A DNA stretch of 64,000 nucleotides from Dactylosporangium sucinum. Lineage in GTDB: Bacteria; Actinomycetota; Actinomycetes; Mycobacteriales; Micromonosporaceae. Positions 34,245 to 41,706 of the stretch are shown one piece after another. Where the stretch lies: NCBI RefSeq assembly GCF_014647515.1, contig NZ_BMPI01000016.1:123041-187040 (forward strand), written 5' to 3'. Below the pieces are notes generated by a model, which made no database searches, had not been told where the DNA came from, and was given only the letters and a program-made list of their open reading frames with translations. The position numbers and the translations under genes were made by a program. Positions within the stretch are counted from its first letter, which is position 1, and every line of letters begins with the position of its first letter.

Positions 34245-34530
34245 GGTGCACGGGCGGCGCGGTGCCGGGCGGCGCGGCGTGGTGCCAGGTCGGGGTGGGG
34301 CGGCGCCGGTCGGGGTGGGGCGGCGCTGCGTGGGGCCGGGTGCCGGGACTGGGTGCGGTGCCAGGTCGGGGTGGGGCGGCGCGGCCAGGTCGGGCCGGGT
34401 GCCGGGACTGGGTGCGGTGCCAGGTCGGGGCGGCGCGGCCAGGTCGGGCCGGGTGCCGGGACTGGGCGCGGTGCCAGGTCGGGTCAGGCGGCGCGGCGTG
34501 GGGCGGGGTGGGCGCGGGCCGGGCGGGGTG
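34245..34530. repeat. G-rich tandem repeats between whiB7 region and ABC1 gene
   Basis: A unit containing CCGGGTGCCGGGACTGGG recurs at 34336, 34395 and 34449 (periods 59 and 54), each followed by a GCGGTGCCAGGTCGGG segment. Shorter related units extend to both sides. The plus strand is strongly G-rich. No gene is supported here; a long minus-strand frame is an artefact of the composition. Confidence 0.75.
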
Positions 34531-34580
34531 GGCGCGGTGCTGGATCGGCGATGCGGGCGGCGCCCTGTGCGGGAGCGCGC

Positions 34581-35993
34581 CTAAGCCGCGTCGTCGGCGG
34601 GCTTGCGGCGGCGGGTCGACTTGGTCGCCCGCTTCACGACGGCCCGCGGGACCTGCTCGTCGGTCGCCTCCGGCTCGGGCTCGGGCTCGGCGAAGCCGGG
34701 GAGCCAGCGTTCGAGGATCGAGCGGTACGGCGCCTTGGCCTCGAGCTGGCACAGGACGCCGATCGAGCCGAGCGTCACCCGGTGGGTCAGCATGTACGAC
34801 GGCGGGAGGTTGAGCTGCCGGCTCATCGTGTAGGCCGGGCTCTTCGGGTTGGCCAGCCGCCCAGCCTCGGCCCGCAGCCAGGCCCGGCTGAACCGGAACT
34901 CGGGCTCGGCGAGGGGGTCGAGCATCGGCCTGATGTACGCGAGCACCGCCTCGGCGTCGATCTTCGCGTCGCCCTTGAGGAAGCCCTCGCCCTGCAGGCC
35001 CTCCAGCACCGCCCGGGCGTCGCCGGCCAGGGCCAGGCGGGTCAGGCGGCCGATCACCTCGGGGTGGCCGCCGGGCAGGTGGGCCACCGCGCCGAAGTCG
35101 AGGACGCCGAGCCGGCCGTCGGGCAGGAGGCGAAAGTTTCCCGGATGCGGGTCGGCGTGGAGCATCTCGGCGCGGGCCGGCGCGGAGAAGTGGAGCAGCG
35201 CCATGCGCTCGCCGGCGTGGTCGCGCTCCTCCTCGGTGCCCGAGGCGATGATCGTCGACAGCGGGGTGCCGTCGACCCACTCGGTGACCAGGACGCGCGG
35301 CGACGCGCGAAGCACCCCGGGCACGTAGATGTGGGGGTCGTCGGCGAACGCCGCCGCGAAGGCGGTCTGTGAGCGGGCCTCCAGCTCGTAGTCGAGCTCC
35401 TCGGTGACCCGGTCGCGGATCTCCTGCACCAGCGGCTTCACGTCCAGCCCGGGCTGGATGGCCTTGAACAGGCCGGCGAACCGGGCGAGCTGGTTGAGGT
35501 CGGCGCGCAGGGCGTCGCCGGCCCCCGGATACTGCACCTTGATCGCCACCTGGCGACCGTCGGCCCAGACCCCGCGGTGCACCTGGCCGATGCTCGCCGC
35601 GGCGGCCGGCTTGTCGTCGAACTCGGCGAACAGCTCGCGCCAGTCGTCGCCCAGCGACTCGGCGAGCACCTTGTGCACGCTGGCGGCCGGCAGCGGCGGC
35701 GCGGCCTCCTGCAGCTTGGTGAGGGCGGCACGGTAGGGACCTGCGAGCTCCTCGGGCAGCGCGGCCTCGAAGACGGACAGCGCCTGCCCCATCTTCATCG
35801 CACCGCCCTTGAGCTGGCCGAGGACGCTGAACAGATGCTCGGCGGTGCGTCGCTGGACATCGGCGGAGACGACGTCGGCGGCCATGCCGGTGACGCGCTT
35901 GCCGAGGCCGAGCGCCGCCCGCCCGGCGAGCCCTAGGGGCAGTGACGCCAGCCGTGCGGTGCGGGCGACTGCGCCCCTGGGGATCTCGGTCAC
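34581..35993 (-). CDS. ABC1/UbiB family atypical kinase
   Basis: A 470-residue soluble UbiB-type protein kinase-like ATPase. The family hallmarks are the KxGQ motif (GGAMKMGQALS), the Ala-rich nucleotide loop (AAAASIGQVH), the VAIKVQYPG lysine, the catalytic ADPHPGNFRL and the metal-binding GVLDFGAVAH. Most eukaryotic and E. coli members support quinone synthesis; the actinobacterial role is unclear. The tail is charged and Lys/Arg-rich. It is preceded by the ThiF-like gene (nine bases apart on the same strand), forming a two-gene operon near whiB7, as Rv3196-Rv3197 do in M. tuberculosis (recollection). Confidence 0.9.
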   Translation of the reverse strand: MTEIPRGAVARTARLASLPLGLAGRAALGLGKRVTGMAADVVSADVQRRTAEHLFSVLGQLKGGAMKMGQALSVFEAALPEELAGPYRAALTKLQEAAPPLPAASVHKVLAESLGDDWRELFAEFDDKPAAAASIGQVHRGVWADGRQVAIKVQYPGAGDALRADLNQLARFAGLFKAIQPGLDVKPLVQEIRDRVTEELDYELEARSQTAFAAAFADDPHIYVPGVLRASPRVLVTEWVDGTPLSTIIASGTEEERDHAGERMALLHFSAPARAEMLHADPHPGNFRLLPDGRLGVLDFGAVAHLPGGHPEVIGRLTRLALAGDARAVLEGLQGEGFLKGDAKIDAEAVLAYIRPMLDPLAEPEFRFSRAWLRAEAGRLANPKSPAYTMSRQLNLPPSYMLTHRVTLGSIGVLCQLEAKAPYRSILERWLPGFAEPEPEPEATDEQVPRAVVKRATKSTRRRKPADDAA

Positions 35994-36002
35994 ACGTCAT
36001 TC

Positions 36003-37070
36003 TTACCCGGTCGGAGCGCTCCGACGACGGCGACGGCAGTCACAGCGTGGATGAGCGCCCCATTCTCGCCGCCGAAACTCGCCCGCGCGGGGTATCTCGA
36101 CGATCGCCGCCTCGGTCCGCGGGGTGGTGCCGTCGAGGTACGACAGCACCTCGTCGGCGGCGAACGCGGCCCCGGCGAGGGCCGTGGTGGACGCGCACGG
36201 CTCCCCGTCGCGGATCGGCGTCGTGGCCAGCTGGGCGGCGAGCGCGGGCCAGGCCGGATCGCGGTCGAGCCGGTGCAGGTCGAGGCAGGCCCGGCAGGGC
36301 GAGCCGGACGGGCGGACCAGCGGTCCGACGAGAACGGTGCCGAGGCGCACGGTGACGTCCAGCCGGGGCAGCGCGTTCAGCCGCACACCCCGGCGCGCCA
36401 GCGCCGGCGGCTGCCGGTCGCCGACGCGGACCACGAAGTCGACGGCATCCGCCCGTACCGCTGAAACCTCCGCGTCCGGAGCGAACCGCACGATCGCCGT
36501 CGCGGTGGCGATGGCCCGCGACGAGTCGACGTCCGCGCTGCTCAGGCCGCCCACCAGGACGTCCGGTGGGCCGGTGAGCCCGTCGACGGCCGGGTCGACG
36601 TGCCCGACCCCGGCCGCGGCCAGCACGGCCGCCAGCGGGGCGACGAGCGGCCCGTCGCCCGCGACCATGACCTTGGCCGCATTACGGCGCCGGAGGATGT
36701 CGGCGGGAGTGCGCCGCCCGGGCCCCGGCTCGGTGCGCAGCCGCAGGCCGATCGCGGCCGCCTCGATGCTGAGCCGCCGGTGCGTCCGCCGTGGCAGGCC
36801 GACCGGGACGAGCGCATGGGCGCCGACCACGAGGCCGGCGTCGTGCAGGACGCCGATCAGGTCGAGCGCGTCCTGACGCCCGAGCCCGAGCGCCTCGGCC
36901 GCGTTGAGCACGGCGCGCTCGGTGTGCGAGCCGTCGAGCAGGTCGAGGATCCGGGCCAGCTCCGGGCGGCGCAGCTCGAGGATGATCGCGGTGGCCGGGT
37001 CGGTGCCCAGCTGGACCGTGCGCTCGTCGCGCCAGAGACGCCGCAGGTTGGGCAGAAGCGTCGGTCGCAT
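36003..37070 (-). CDS. ThiF/TOMM leader-binding-like protein
   Basis: A 355-residue protein starting at an ATG at 37070. The N-terminal 85 residues resemble a winged helix (RRPELARILDLLDGSHTERA). The centre is Rossmann-like (KVMVAGDGPLVAPLAAVL), but its glycine loop is shortened. The C-terminal part has CRACLDLHRLDRDPAWPAL and a terminal CDC, two Cys pairs typical of the E1-like zinc site and of TOMM leader-binding proteins. No precursor peptide, YcaO or dehydrogenase gene is nearby, so it is more likely a conserved actinobacterial E1-like orphan. It is operonic with the ABC1 kinase. Three DnaA boxes lie just upstream. Confidence 0.7.
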   Translation of the reverse strand: MRPTLLPNLRRLWRDERTVQLGTDPATAIILELRRPELARILDLLDGSHTERAVLNAAEALGLGRQDALDLIGVLHDAGLVVGAHALVPVGLPRRTHRRLSIEAAAIGLRLRTEPGPGRRTPADILRRRNAAKVMVAGDGPLVAPLAAVLAAAGVGHVDPAVDGLTGPPDVLVGGLSSADVDSSRAIATATAIVRFAPDAEVSAVRADAVDFVVRVGDRQPPALARRGVRLNALPRLDVTVRLGTVLVGPLVRPSGSPCRACLDLHRLDRDPAWPALAAQLATTPIRDGEPCASTTALAGAAFAADEVLSYLDGTTPRTEAAIVEIPRAGEFRRREWGAHPRCDCRRRRRSAPTG

Positions 37071-37110
37071 ACGAGCAAGGCTGGCAGAGCGTGGGCACCG
37101 GCCGCGGTGG

Positions 37111-37173
37111 TTGTCCACAGGACCGTCCACCGTCGGCCGGTGTTATCCACAGCTTGCCGCCGAGTTATCCACA
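37111..37173. promoter_or_regulatory. cluster of three DnaA boxes
   Basis: TTGTCCACA (37111-37119), TTATCCACA (37143-37151) and TTATCCACA (37165-37173) occur within 63 bases in the same orientation, 41 to 103 bases upstream of the ThiF-like gene. All match the bacterial DnaA box. The rest of 37071-37539 is G-rich with no clear gene. Confidence 0.7.
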
Positions 37174-37539
37174 GCGAACTGCACGAAGGCCGCAAACCGC
37201 GCGGGCAGTTGTGCGCGACGATGTCGGGGCTCACGCGCCGGGCGGGGGGCGGCGCGGGTGCCGGATGTGAGTGGCCCCTACTCGGCGGGGCTTTCGTCGT
37301 GGCCGGGCCGGCTGGCTCGTGGTCCGTCCCGGGCCGGATCGGCTCGTGGTCGTCCCGGAACCGCTGGGCTTCGGTCCCTTCCCGGCAGGCGGAGCTGCCG
37401 GCACGACCGGGGCCGGGCCGGGCGGGTCGCCGACTCCCGTGGCTACCGGGACGACGGAGGCGCCGGAGCGTCCCGGTCAGGGTGGCCGGGCTGCCGGTTT
37501 CCGCCCGGGTCGGGGGCGGCGGAGCCGCCGGTGCCCGGG

Positions 37540-37692
37540 TCAGGCCTTGCCGAGGATCCGGTTGACCGTCGTGCCGCAGACCGGGCAGGCGCCCTTGGCC
37601 ATCTTCATGCCGGTCTTCGAGATCGCTATCTCGCCCTCGAAGTCCCGCTTCTCCTTGCACTTGACGCAGTAGCCGTTGTACGTCTCGGCCAC
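37540..37692 (-). CDS. DUF5679 small zinc-ribbon protein
   Basis: A 50-residue protein that starts at a GTG at 37692 with GAGGAGGG five bases upstream. It contains two Cys pairs (GYCVKCKEKR and ACPVCGTTV), forming a zinc ribbon. The sequence around them (REKRDFEGE-like, then ISKTGMKMAKG) matches DUF5679, a small actinobacterial family of unknown role. Codon use is GC3-rich, as in real genes here. It stands alone between two DnaA-box-containing spacers. Confidence 0.85.
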   Translation of the reverse strand: MAETYNGYCVKCKEKRDFEGEIAISKTGMKMAKGACPVCGTTVNRILGKA

Positions 37693-38071
37693 GATGCCCT
37701 CCTCATCTCGGTCCGGCGCACGCGCCGCGCACCGGTGCTGACCAGCTAGGCCAACGTGGTGAGTGTGCCTTGTCGGACACTCGGGGAAAGTGCGGTTAGA
37801 CGGGACACGCCGAGCGTAATCGGAAGATCTTCCTCCAACCGCACGCTACACACTATGCACAGGCTGGGGATAACTGTGTGGGCAACCCTGTGGGTAGCCG
37901 TGGATGAAATGCGCCGAGCGGCCGTAAGCAGGCCGGACATCCGGTGGAATCTTTCCGGCGAGCTGCCACGAATGGGTGACTTACGGGCGTGCTCCGCGAG
38001 ATTGGGCCTTGCGAAGGCATGGCCGCCTCCGGCTAGCGTTCCTCCGTGAGCGGTACCCCAGAGGGGCCGGC
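37693..38071. other. intergenic region with degenerate DnaA boxes
   Basis: A 379-base stretch between DUF5679 and the YgjP-like gene. It contains TGGGGATAA (37865-37873) and TGTGGGCAA (37877-37885), each one mismatch from a reverse DnaA box, and two weaker versions (37889-37897, 37899-37907). A 97-codon frame (37756-38049) covers part of it but shows no protein-like features. It also contains a possible nine-codon leader ORF at 38046. Confidence 0.5.
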
Positions 38072-38075
38072 ATGA
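38046..38075 (+). CDS. possible nine-codon leader ORF overlapping the YgjP-like start
   Basis: GTG at 38046 opens a nine-codon frame (VSGTPEGPA) whose TGA overlaps the next ATG as ATGA. TAGCGT lies six bases before the GTG, the spacing of a leaderless promoter. The frame also contains the AGAGGGG ribosome site for the downstream gene, so translation would be coupled. Confidence 0.35.
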   Translation: MSGTPEGPA

Positions 38076-38596
38076 CGCGAAAGCCGGTCATCGAGGTGCG
38101 GCGCAGCAAGCGCCGCCGACGCACGGTGTCTGCCTACCGCGACGGTGAGCGGGTCGTCGTGCTGATCCCCGCGCAGTTCTCCCGGGCGGAGGAGCGCGAG
38201 TGGGTCGATCGGATGCTGGAGCGCCTCGCCGCCCGCGAGCAGCGCGCACGCCGCACCGACACCGAGCTGACCGCCCGTGCGCATCGCCTGGCGGCCCGCT
38301 ACCTGCCCGATCATCCCGCGGCGTCCCGGCCGACCAGCGTACGCTGGGTGCAGAACCAGAACGGGCGCTGGGGATCTTGCACGCCGGCAGACGGTACCAT
38401 CCGGATCTCGCACCGCGTACAGGAGATGCCCGACTGGGTCATCGACTACGTCCTGCTGCACGAGCTGTCACACCTCGTGATCCCGAGCCACAGCAGCGCG
38501 TTCTGGGCGCTCGTGGCACGCTATCCGAAGTCCGAGCGGGCGCGCGGGTATCTTGAGGGGGTGTCAGCGGCGGCCGGACTCGGGATCACCGAATGA
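38072..38596 (+). CDS. YgjP-like (DUF45) metallopeptidase-like protein
   Basis: A 174-residue protein. A strongly basic N-terminus (VRRSKRRRRTVSAY) is followed by a helical segment, then RWGSCTPADGTIRISHR and the zinc motif LLHELSHLVIPSHSSAFW, both diagnostic of the YgjP/DUF45 family related to M48 and SprT peptidases. The substrate is unknown; family members have been linked to ubiquitin-like or DNA-bound targets without proof. The ATG at 38072 has AGAGGGG six bases upstream. It overlaps the next gene by four bases. Confidence 0.85.
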   Translation: MTRKPVIEVRRSKRRRRTVSAYRDGERVVVLIPAQFSRAEEREWVDRMLERLAAREQRARRTDTELTARAHRLAARYLPDHPAASRPTSVRWVQNQNGRWGSCTPADGTIRISHRVQEMPDWVIDYVLLHELSHLVIPSHSSAFWALVARYPKSERARGYLEGVSAAAGLGITE

Positions 38597-39183
38597 CCGT
38601 CGCTGCGGTCGTGACGCTGCTCGCCCCGGTGACCTGGTCACCGCCGGGCGTCGACCTCGAGACCTGGCGCGCCGCCCTGGCCGAGGACGTCGTCGACCTG
38701 CTCGCCCCGCTGCCGCAGATCCAGCCGGCGATCGCCGCCGTGGCGGCCGACCTGCCGCTGGCGACCAAGATCGCGTGGCCGTCGACCAGGATCTACCCGG
38801 TCGCGAGCCCGACCATCGGCGCCGCCCTCCGCGCCGCCGAGGCCGACGGTCATGATCGAGCGGTGGTGGTGCTGGCCGATGCGCCCGACCTGCCGGCCAT
38901 GCTGATCGGCAAGCTCATCCGCCCGCTCTCGTCGAAGACCGTGGCCGTGGCGCCCTCGCACACCGGCGGCATCCTGGCCGTGGCCACCCGGCTGCCCGTG
39001 CCCGAGTGGCTGCCCGATCTCGACGCCGACAGCGGCGACGTGGCGTCGGCCCGCCGCCCCAGCCCGGACCCGAGCCAGGTCGTGTCGGCCCCGGGCTGGC
39101 ACCGGCTCCGCGGCCCGGACGACCTGCGCCGCCTGGATCTGGGCCTGGACGGCTGGGACGCCACCCGCTCGCTGCTGACCTAG
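38593..39183 (+). CDS. nucleotidyltransferase-like protein (CofC/MobA-like fold)
   Basis: A 196-residue protein whose ATG overlaps the previous stop. The central part, ALRAAEADGHDRAVVVLAD, continuing APDLP, and then VAVAPSHTGGILAVATRLP, resembles the GT-A fold of CofC and DUF2064-type nucleotidyltransferases, with the Asp pair in LADAPD placed where metal binds. The normal N-terminal nucleotide loop (LAxGxxxR) is missing, so catalysis is doubtful. Coupled to the YgjP-like gene; the joint role is unknown. The protein ends near a GC-rich hairpin facing the convergent metalloprotease gene. Confidence 0.5.
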   Translation: MTVAAVVTLLAPVTWSPPGVDLETWRAALAEDVVDLLAPLPQIQPAIAAVAADLPLATKIAWPSTRIYPVASPTIGAALRAAEADGHDRAVVVLADAPDLPAMLIGKLIRPLSSKTVAVAPSHTGGILAVATRLPVPEWLPDLDADSGDVASARRPSPDPSQVVSAPGWHRLRGPDDLRRLDLGLDGWDATRSLLT

Positions 39184-39202
39184 GGCCGGTTGCACAGCTA
39201 GG

Positions 39203-39224
39203 GCCGGGCCGCGGCGGGCCCGGC
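39203..39224. terminator. short GC-rich hairpin between convergent genes
   Basis: GCCGGGCC (39203-39210) and GGCCCGGC (39217-39224) pair around six bases, in the 54-base gap between the nucleotidyltransferase-like gene and the convergent metalloprotease. It likely serves both. Confidence 0.55.
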
Positions 39225-39237
39225 TGTGAAACGGGCC

Positions 39238-40572
39238 TTAGCCCTTGTCGTCGCTGCCGGTCTCGTCGTTGAAGCCGAGATCGCCCAGGTCGAGCTGGGT
39301 GCGGGCGAACAGGTCGGGGTCGGCGAACGCCTCCTCGTCCGGCAGCAGGTCGGGGTGGCCCCAGAGGGCGTCGCGACCGCTGATGCCGCGGTGCTCGGTC
39401 AGCGCGTTCCACAGCGCCGTGGCCTCGCGGAGCCGGCGCGGGCGCAGCTCCAGGCCGACCAGCGCGGCGAAGGTCTGCTCGGCCGGGCCGCCGGCCGCGC
39501 GGCGGCGGCGGAAGGCCTCGGAGAGGCGGACCACGTCGGGCAGGCGGTCGCCGGCGGCCCGGTCGACCACGTGGCAGACCCAGCCCTCGACCAGCGCGAG
39601 CGCGGTCTCCAGGCGGGCCAGCGCGGCGCGCTGCTGCGGCGTGTCCTCGGGCGTGAAGATGCCCTCCAGGACGAGCTCCTGCGGGTCGTTGCCCAGCGTC
39701 GCCGGGTCGATCCGGCTCATCGCCTCCTCGATCGCCTCGCGGTCGACGTGGATCCCGGCCGCGTAGGCCTCGACGGCGGCGAACACGTGGCCGCGCAGCC
39801 ACGGAACGTGACCGAAGAGCCGCTGGTGGGCGGCCTCGCGCAGCGCGACGTAGAGGCGGACCTGGTCGTCGGGGATCTCCAGGCCCTTGCCGTATTCGGC
39901 GATGTTGGCCGGGACCAGCGCCGCCGTGCCCGTGGGGCCGAGCGGCAGGCCGATGTCGCCGACCGAGAGCACCTCGGCGGCGAGGGAGCCGAGCGCGGTG
40001 CCGAGCTGCCCGCCGAGCAGCGCGCCGCCGAGCGAGGCGACCATCGAGGTCATCGGGCCCATCTGGGCGCGCATCTCCTCGGGCACCAGCTCGGTCATGG
40101 CGGAGACCATCCGGGCGGCGACCGGGTCGCACAGCTTCTTCCAGATGGGCAGGGTCTGGTTGAGCCACTCGCCGCGGCTCCAGGCGTTCGTCGACCGCAC
40201 GCCCGACGGCAGGGCGGACTCGGGCTCCAGCCACAGGTCGGCCAGGCGCAGCGCCTCGATGACGGCGGCGCGCTCGACCGCGGTGACCGCGGGGTCGCCG
40301 ACCGGCTTGGGCACGTCGGCCGCCGCGTCGGGTGCCGGCACCGGCGCGCCGGGCATGGCGAAGCCGACCGGGAACTGCGCACCGGTCGGGCCGCCCCCGG
40401 TAAGGTGGGCCTGCGCCAGTTGGCGGGCCAGATCCCAGTTGACCGGGCCGCCACCAGGCGTGGCGAACAGCTGCTGCAGCTGGCTCAGGAACTGCTGCAT
40501 CTGGCGCGGATCGTTGGGATCCGGCACGTCGCCGCCGGGCGGACCGAAGCCGAACGGGATGTCTGCGGGCAT
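39238..40572 (-). CDS. zinc-dependent metalloprotease-like protein (Rv3195 type)
   Basis: A 444-residue protein of the actinobacterial family often named putative hydrolase or F420-associated zincin. It opens with Pro/Gly-rich MPADIPFGFGPPGGDVPD and a Gln/Leu-rich helix. The core has a Gly-rich segment (GGALLGGQLGTALGSLA) and REAAHQRLFGHVPWL, whose His and surrounding residues match the zinc region (HxxxH-like) of the family. Close relatives sit next to PDZ-Lon and UPF0182 genes in mycobacteria. The start ATG lies 56 bases from the divergent PDZ-Lon start. Catalytic activity has not been shown to my knowledge. Confidence 0.8.
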   Translation of the reverse strand: MPADIPFGFGPPGGDVPDPNDPRQMQQFLSQLQQLFATPGGGPVNWDLARQLAQAHLTGGGPTGAQFPVGFAMPGAPVPAPDAAADVPKPVGDPAVTAVERAAVIEALRLADLWLEPESALPSGVRSTNAWSRGEWLNQTLPIWKKLCDPVAARMVSAMTELVPEEMRAQMGPMTSMVASLGGALLGGQLGTALGSLAAEVLSVGDIGLPLGPTGTAALVPANIAEYGKGLEIPDDQVRLYVALREAAHQRLFGHVPWLRGHVFAAVEAYAAGIHVDREAIEEAMSRIDPATLGNDPQELVLEGIFTPEDTPQQRAALARLETALALVEGWVCHVVDRAAGDRLPDVVRLSEAFRRRRAAGGPAEQTFAALVGLELRPRRLREATALWNALTEHRGISGRDALWGHPDLLPDEEAFADPDLFARTQLDLGDLGFNDETGSDDKG

Positions 40573-40615
40573 TCCACAACGGTACTCGCTTCCGGTTCTT
40601 GTCGGTCGGGAGCGC

Positions 40616-40621
40616 TAGGCT
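40616..40621 (+). promoter_or_regulatory. -10 element, leaderless PDZ-Lon promoter
   Basis: TAGGCT lies seven bases before the ATG at 40629 and there is no ribosome site between them. The divergent metalloprotease starts 56 bases away. Confidence 0.4.
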
Positions 40622-40628
40622 CGCCGCC

Positions 40629-41663
40629 ATGAGACGTCGTGGCCTCACCGTGTTGTTCGGGGCGCTGTTGCTGTTGGTGCTGTCCTGGCAGGCGACCGTG
40701 GTCAAGGTGCCGTATGTCGAGATGGGCCCGGGACCGACCTACAACACGCTGGGCACGGACACCGGCAAGCCGGACGGCAAGCCGATCATCAACGTGAGCG
40801 GCGTGCCGGTGACCAAGTCGGCCGGCGAGCTGCGGATGACGACGGTGTCGGTCCAACCGGACATGACGCTGCTCGACGCCATGATCGGCTGGTTCAGGGA
40901 CGACCGGGCGGTCGTCCCCCGCGAGCTGATCTATCCGCCCGACCGCACCGAGCAGCAGGTGCAGGACGACAACGCCCGCGACTTCAAGGAGTCGCAGACC
41001 TCGGCCGAGACCGTCGCGCTGCGCGAGCTGGGCTATCCGGTGCAGATCACGGTCGGCGAGGTCACCGAGGGATACCCGGCCGCCGGGCAACTGCAGAAGG
41101 ACGACGTGATCACCGCGATCGACGGCACCGCCGTGACCTCGGTCAGCAAGCTCACCGAGCTGGTCCGGGCCAAGCCGGCCGACACGCCACGGCAGGTCGA
41201 GTTCAAGCGCGGCTCCGAGACGAAGACGGTCAGCCTGACGACGAAGAAGGGCGACGACGGCAACCCGCGGCTCGGCGTCGTCGTGGAGGCCAAGCAGCCG
41301 CACCCGTTCGACCTGAGCATCCAGCTCGACCGGATCGGCGGGCCGTCGGCCGGGCTGATGTTCACGCTCGGCATCATCGACACGATCAAGCCCGAGGATC
41401 TCACCGGCGGCTACATCATCGCCGGCACCGGCACGATCGACGACGAGGGCAACGTCGGCCCGATCGGCGGCATCCCGCAGAAGCTGGTCGCCGCGAAGGC
41501 CGTCAAGGCCAAGTTCTTCCTGACCCCCGCGGCCAACTGTGCCGAGGCGATGGACAACTCGCAGCCCGGGTTGCCGCTGGTCAAGGTGAGCACTCTGGAC
41601 GACGCGCTGAACGCGCTGGAGCAGGTCCGGGCCGGTCGGACGCCGACGCTGTGTAGCCGATGA
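40629..41663 (+). CDS. membrane-anchored PDZ-Lon serine protease (YlbL type)
   Basis: A 344-residue protein with one N-terminal membrane helix (about 6-24), an extracytoplasmic linker, a PDZ domain (about 135-215, VTEGYPAAGQLQKDDVITAI) and a C-terminal Lon-type protease domain. The Ser-Lys dyad is Ser240 in GGPSAGLMF and Lys285 in GIPQKLVAAK, 45 residues apart as in Lon. Homologues such as B. subtilis YlbL cut membrane proteins during the DNA-damage response. The ATG at 40629 is preferred because of the -10 hexamer seven bases upstream. The UPF0182 gene follows by 43 bases. Confidence 0.9.
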   Translation: MRRRGLTVLFGALLLLVLSWQATVVKVPYVEMGPGPTYNTLGTDTGKPDGKPIINVSGVPVTKSAGELRMTTVSVQPDMTLLDAMIGWFRDDRAVVPRELIYPPDRTEQQVQDDNARDFKESQTSAETVALRELGYPVQITVGEVTEGYPAAGQLQKDDVITAIDGTAVTSVSKLTELVRAKPADTPRQVEFKRGSETKTVSLTTKKGDDGNPRLGVVVEAKQPHPFDLSIQLDRIGGPSAGLMFTLGIIDTIKPEDLTGGYIIAGTGTIDDEGNVGPIGGIPQKLVAAKAVKAKFFLTPAANCAEAMDNSQPGLPLVKVSTLDDALNALEQVRAGRTPTLCSR

Positions 41664-41706
41664 CTACGCTGGACGAGTTTCCATACGCGAACGGGCGGAG
41701 CCGACC

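Noticed and set aside
34177..34580. C-terminal extension or Pro-rich protein on the minus strand
   Set aside because: It is a translation of the tandem repeat; the ABC1 kinase has its own stop at 34581 in a different frame.
36003..37070. RiPP (TOMM) biosynthetic cluster
   Set aside because: No precursor peptide, YcaO or dehydrogenase gene in the neighbourhood; only one TOMM-like protein is present.
37071..37539. Chromosomal origin of replication
   Set aside because: Only three DnaA boxes, no AT-rich unwinding region and no dnaA or dnaN nearby.
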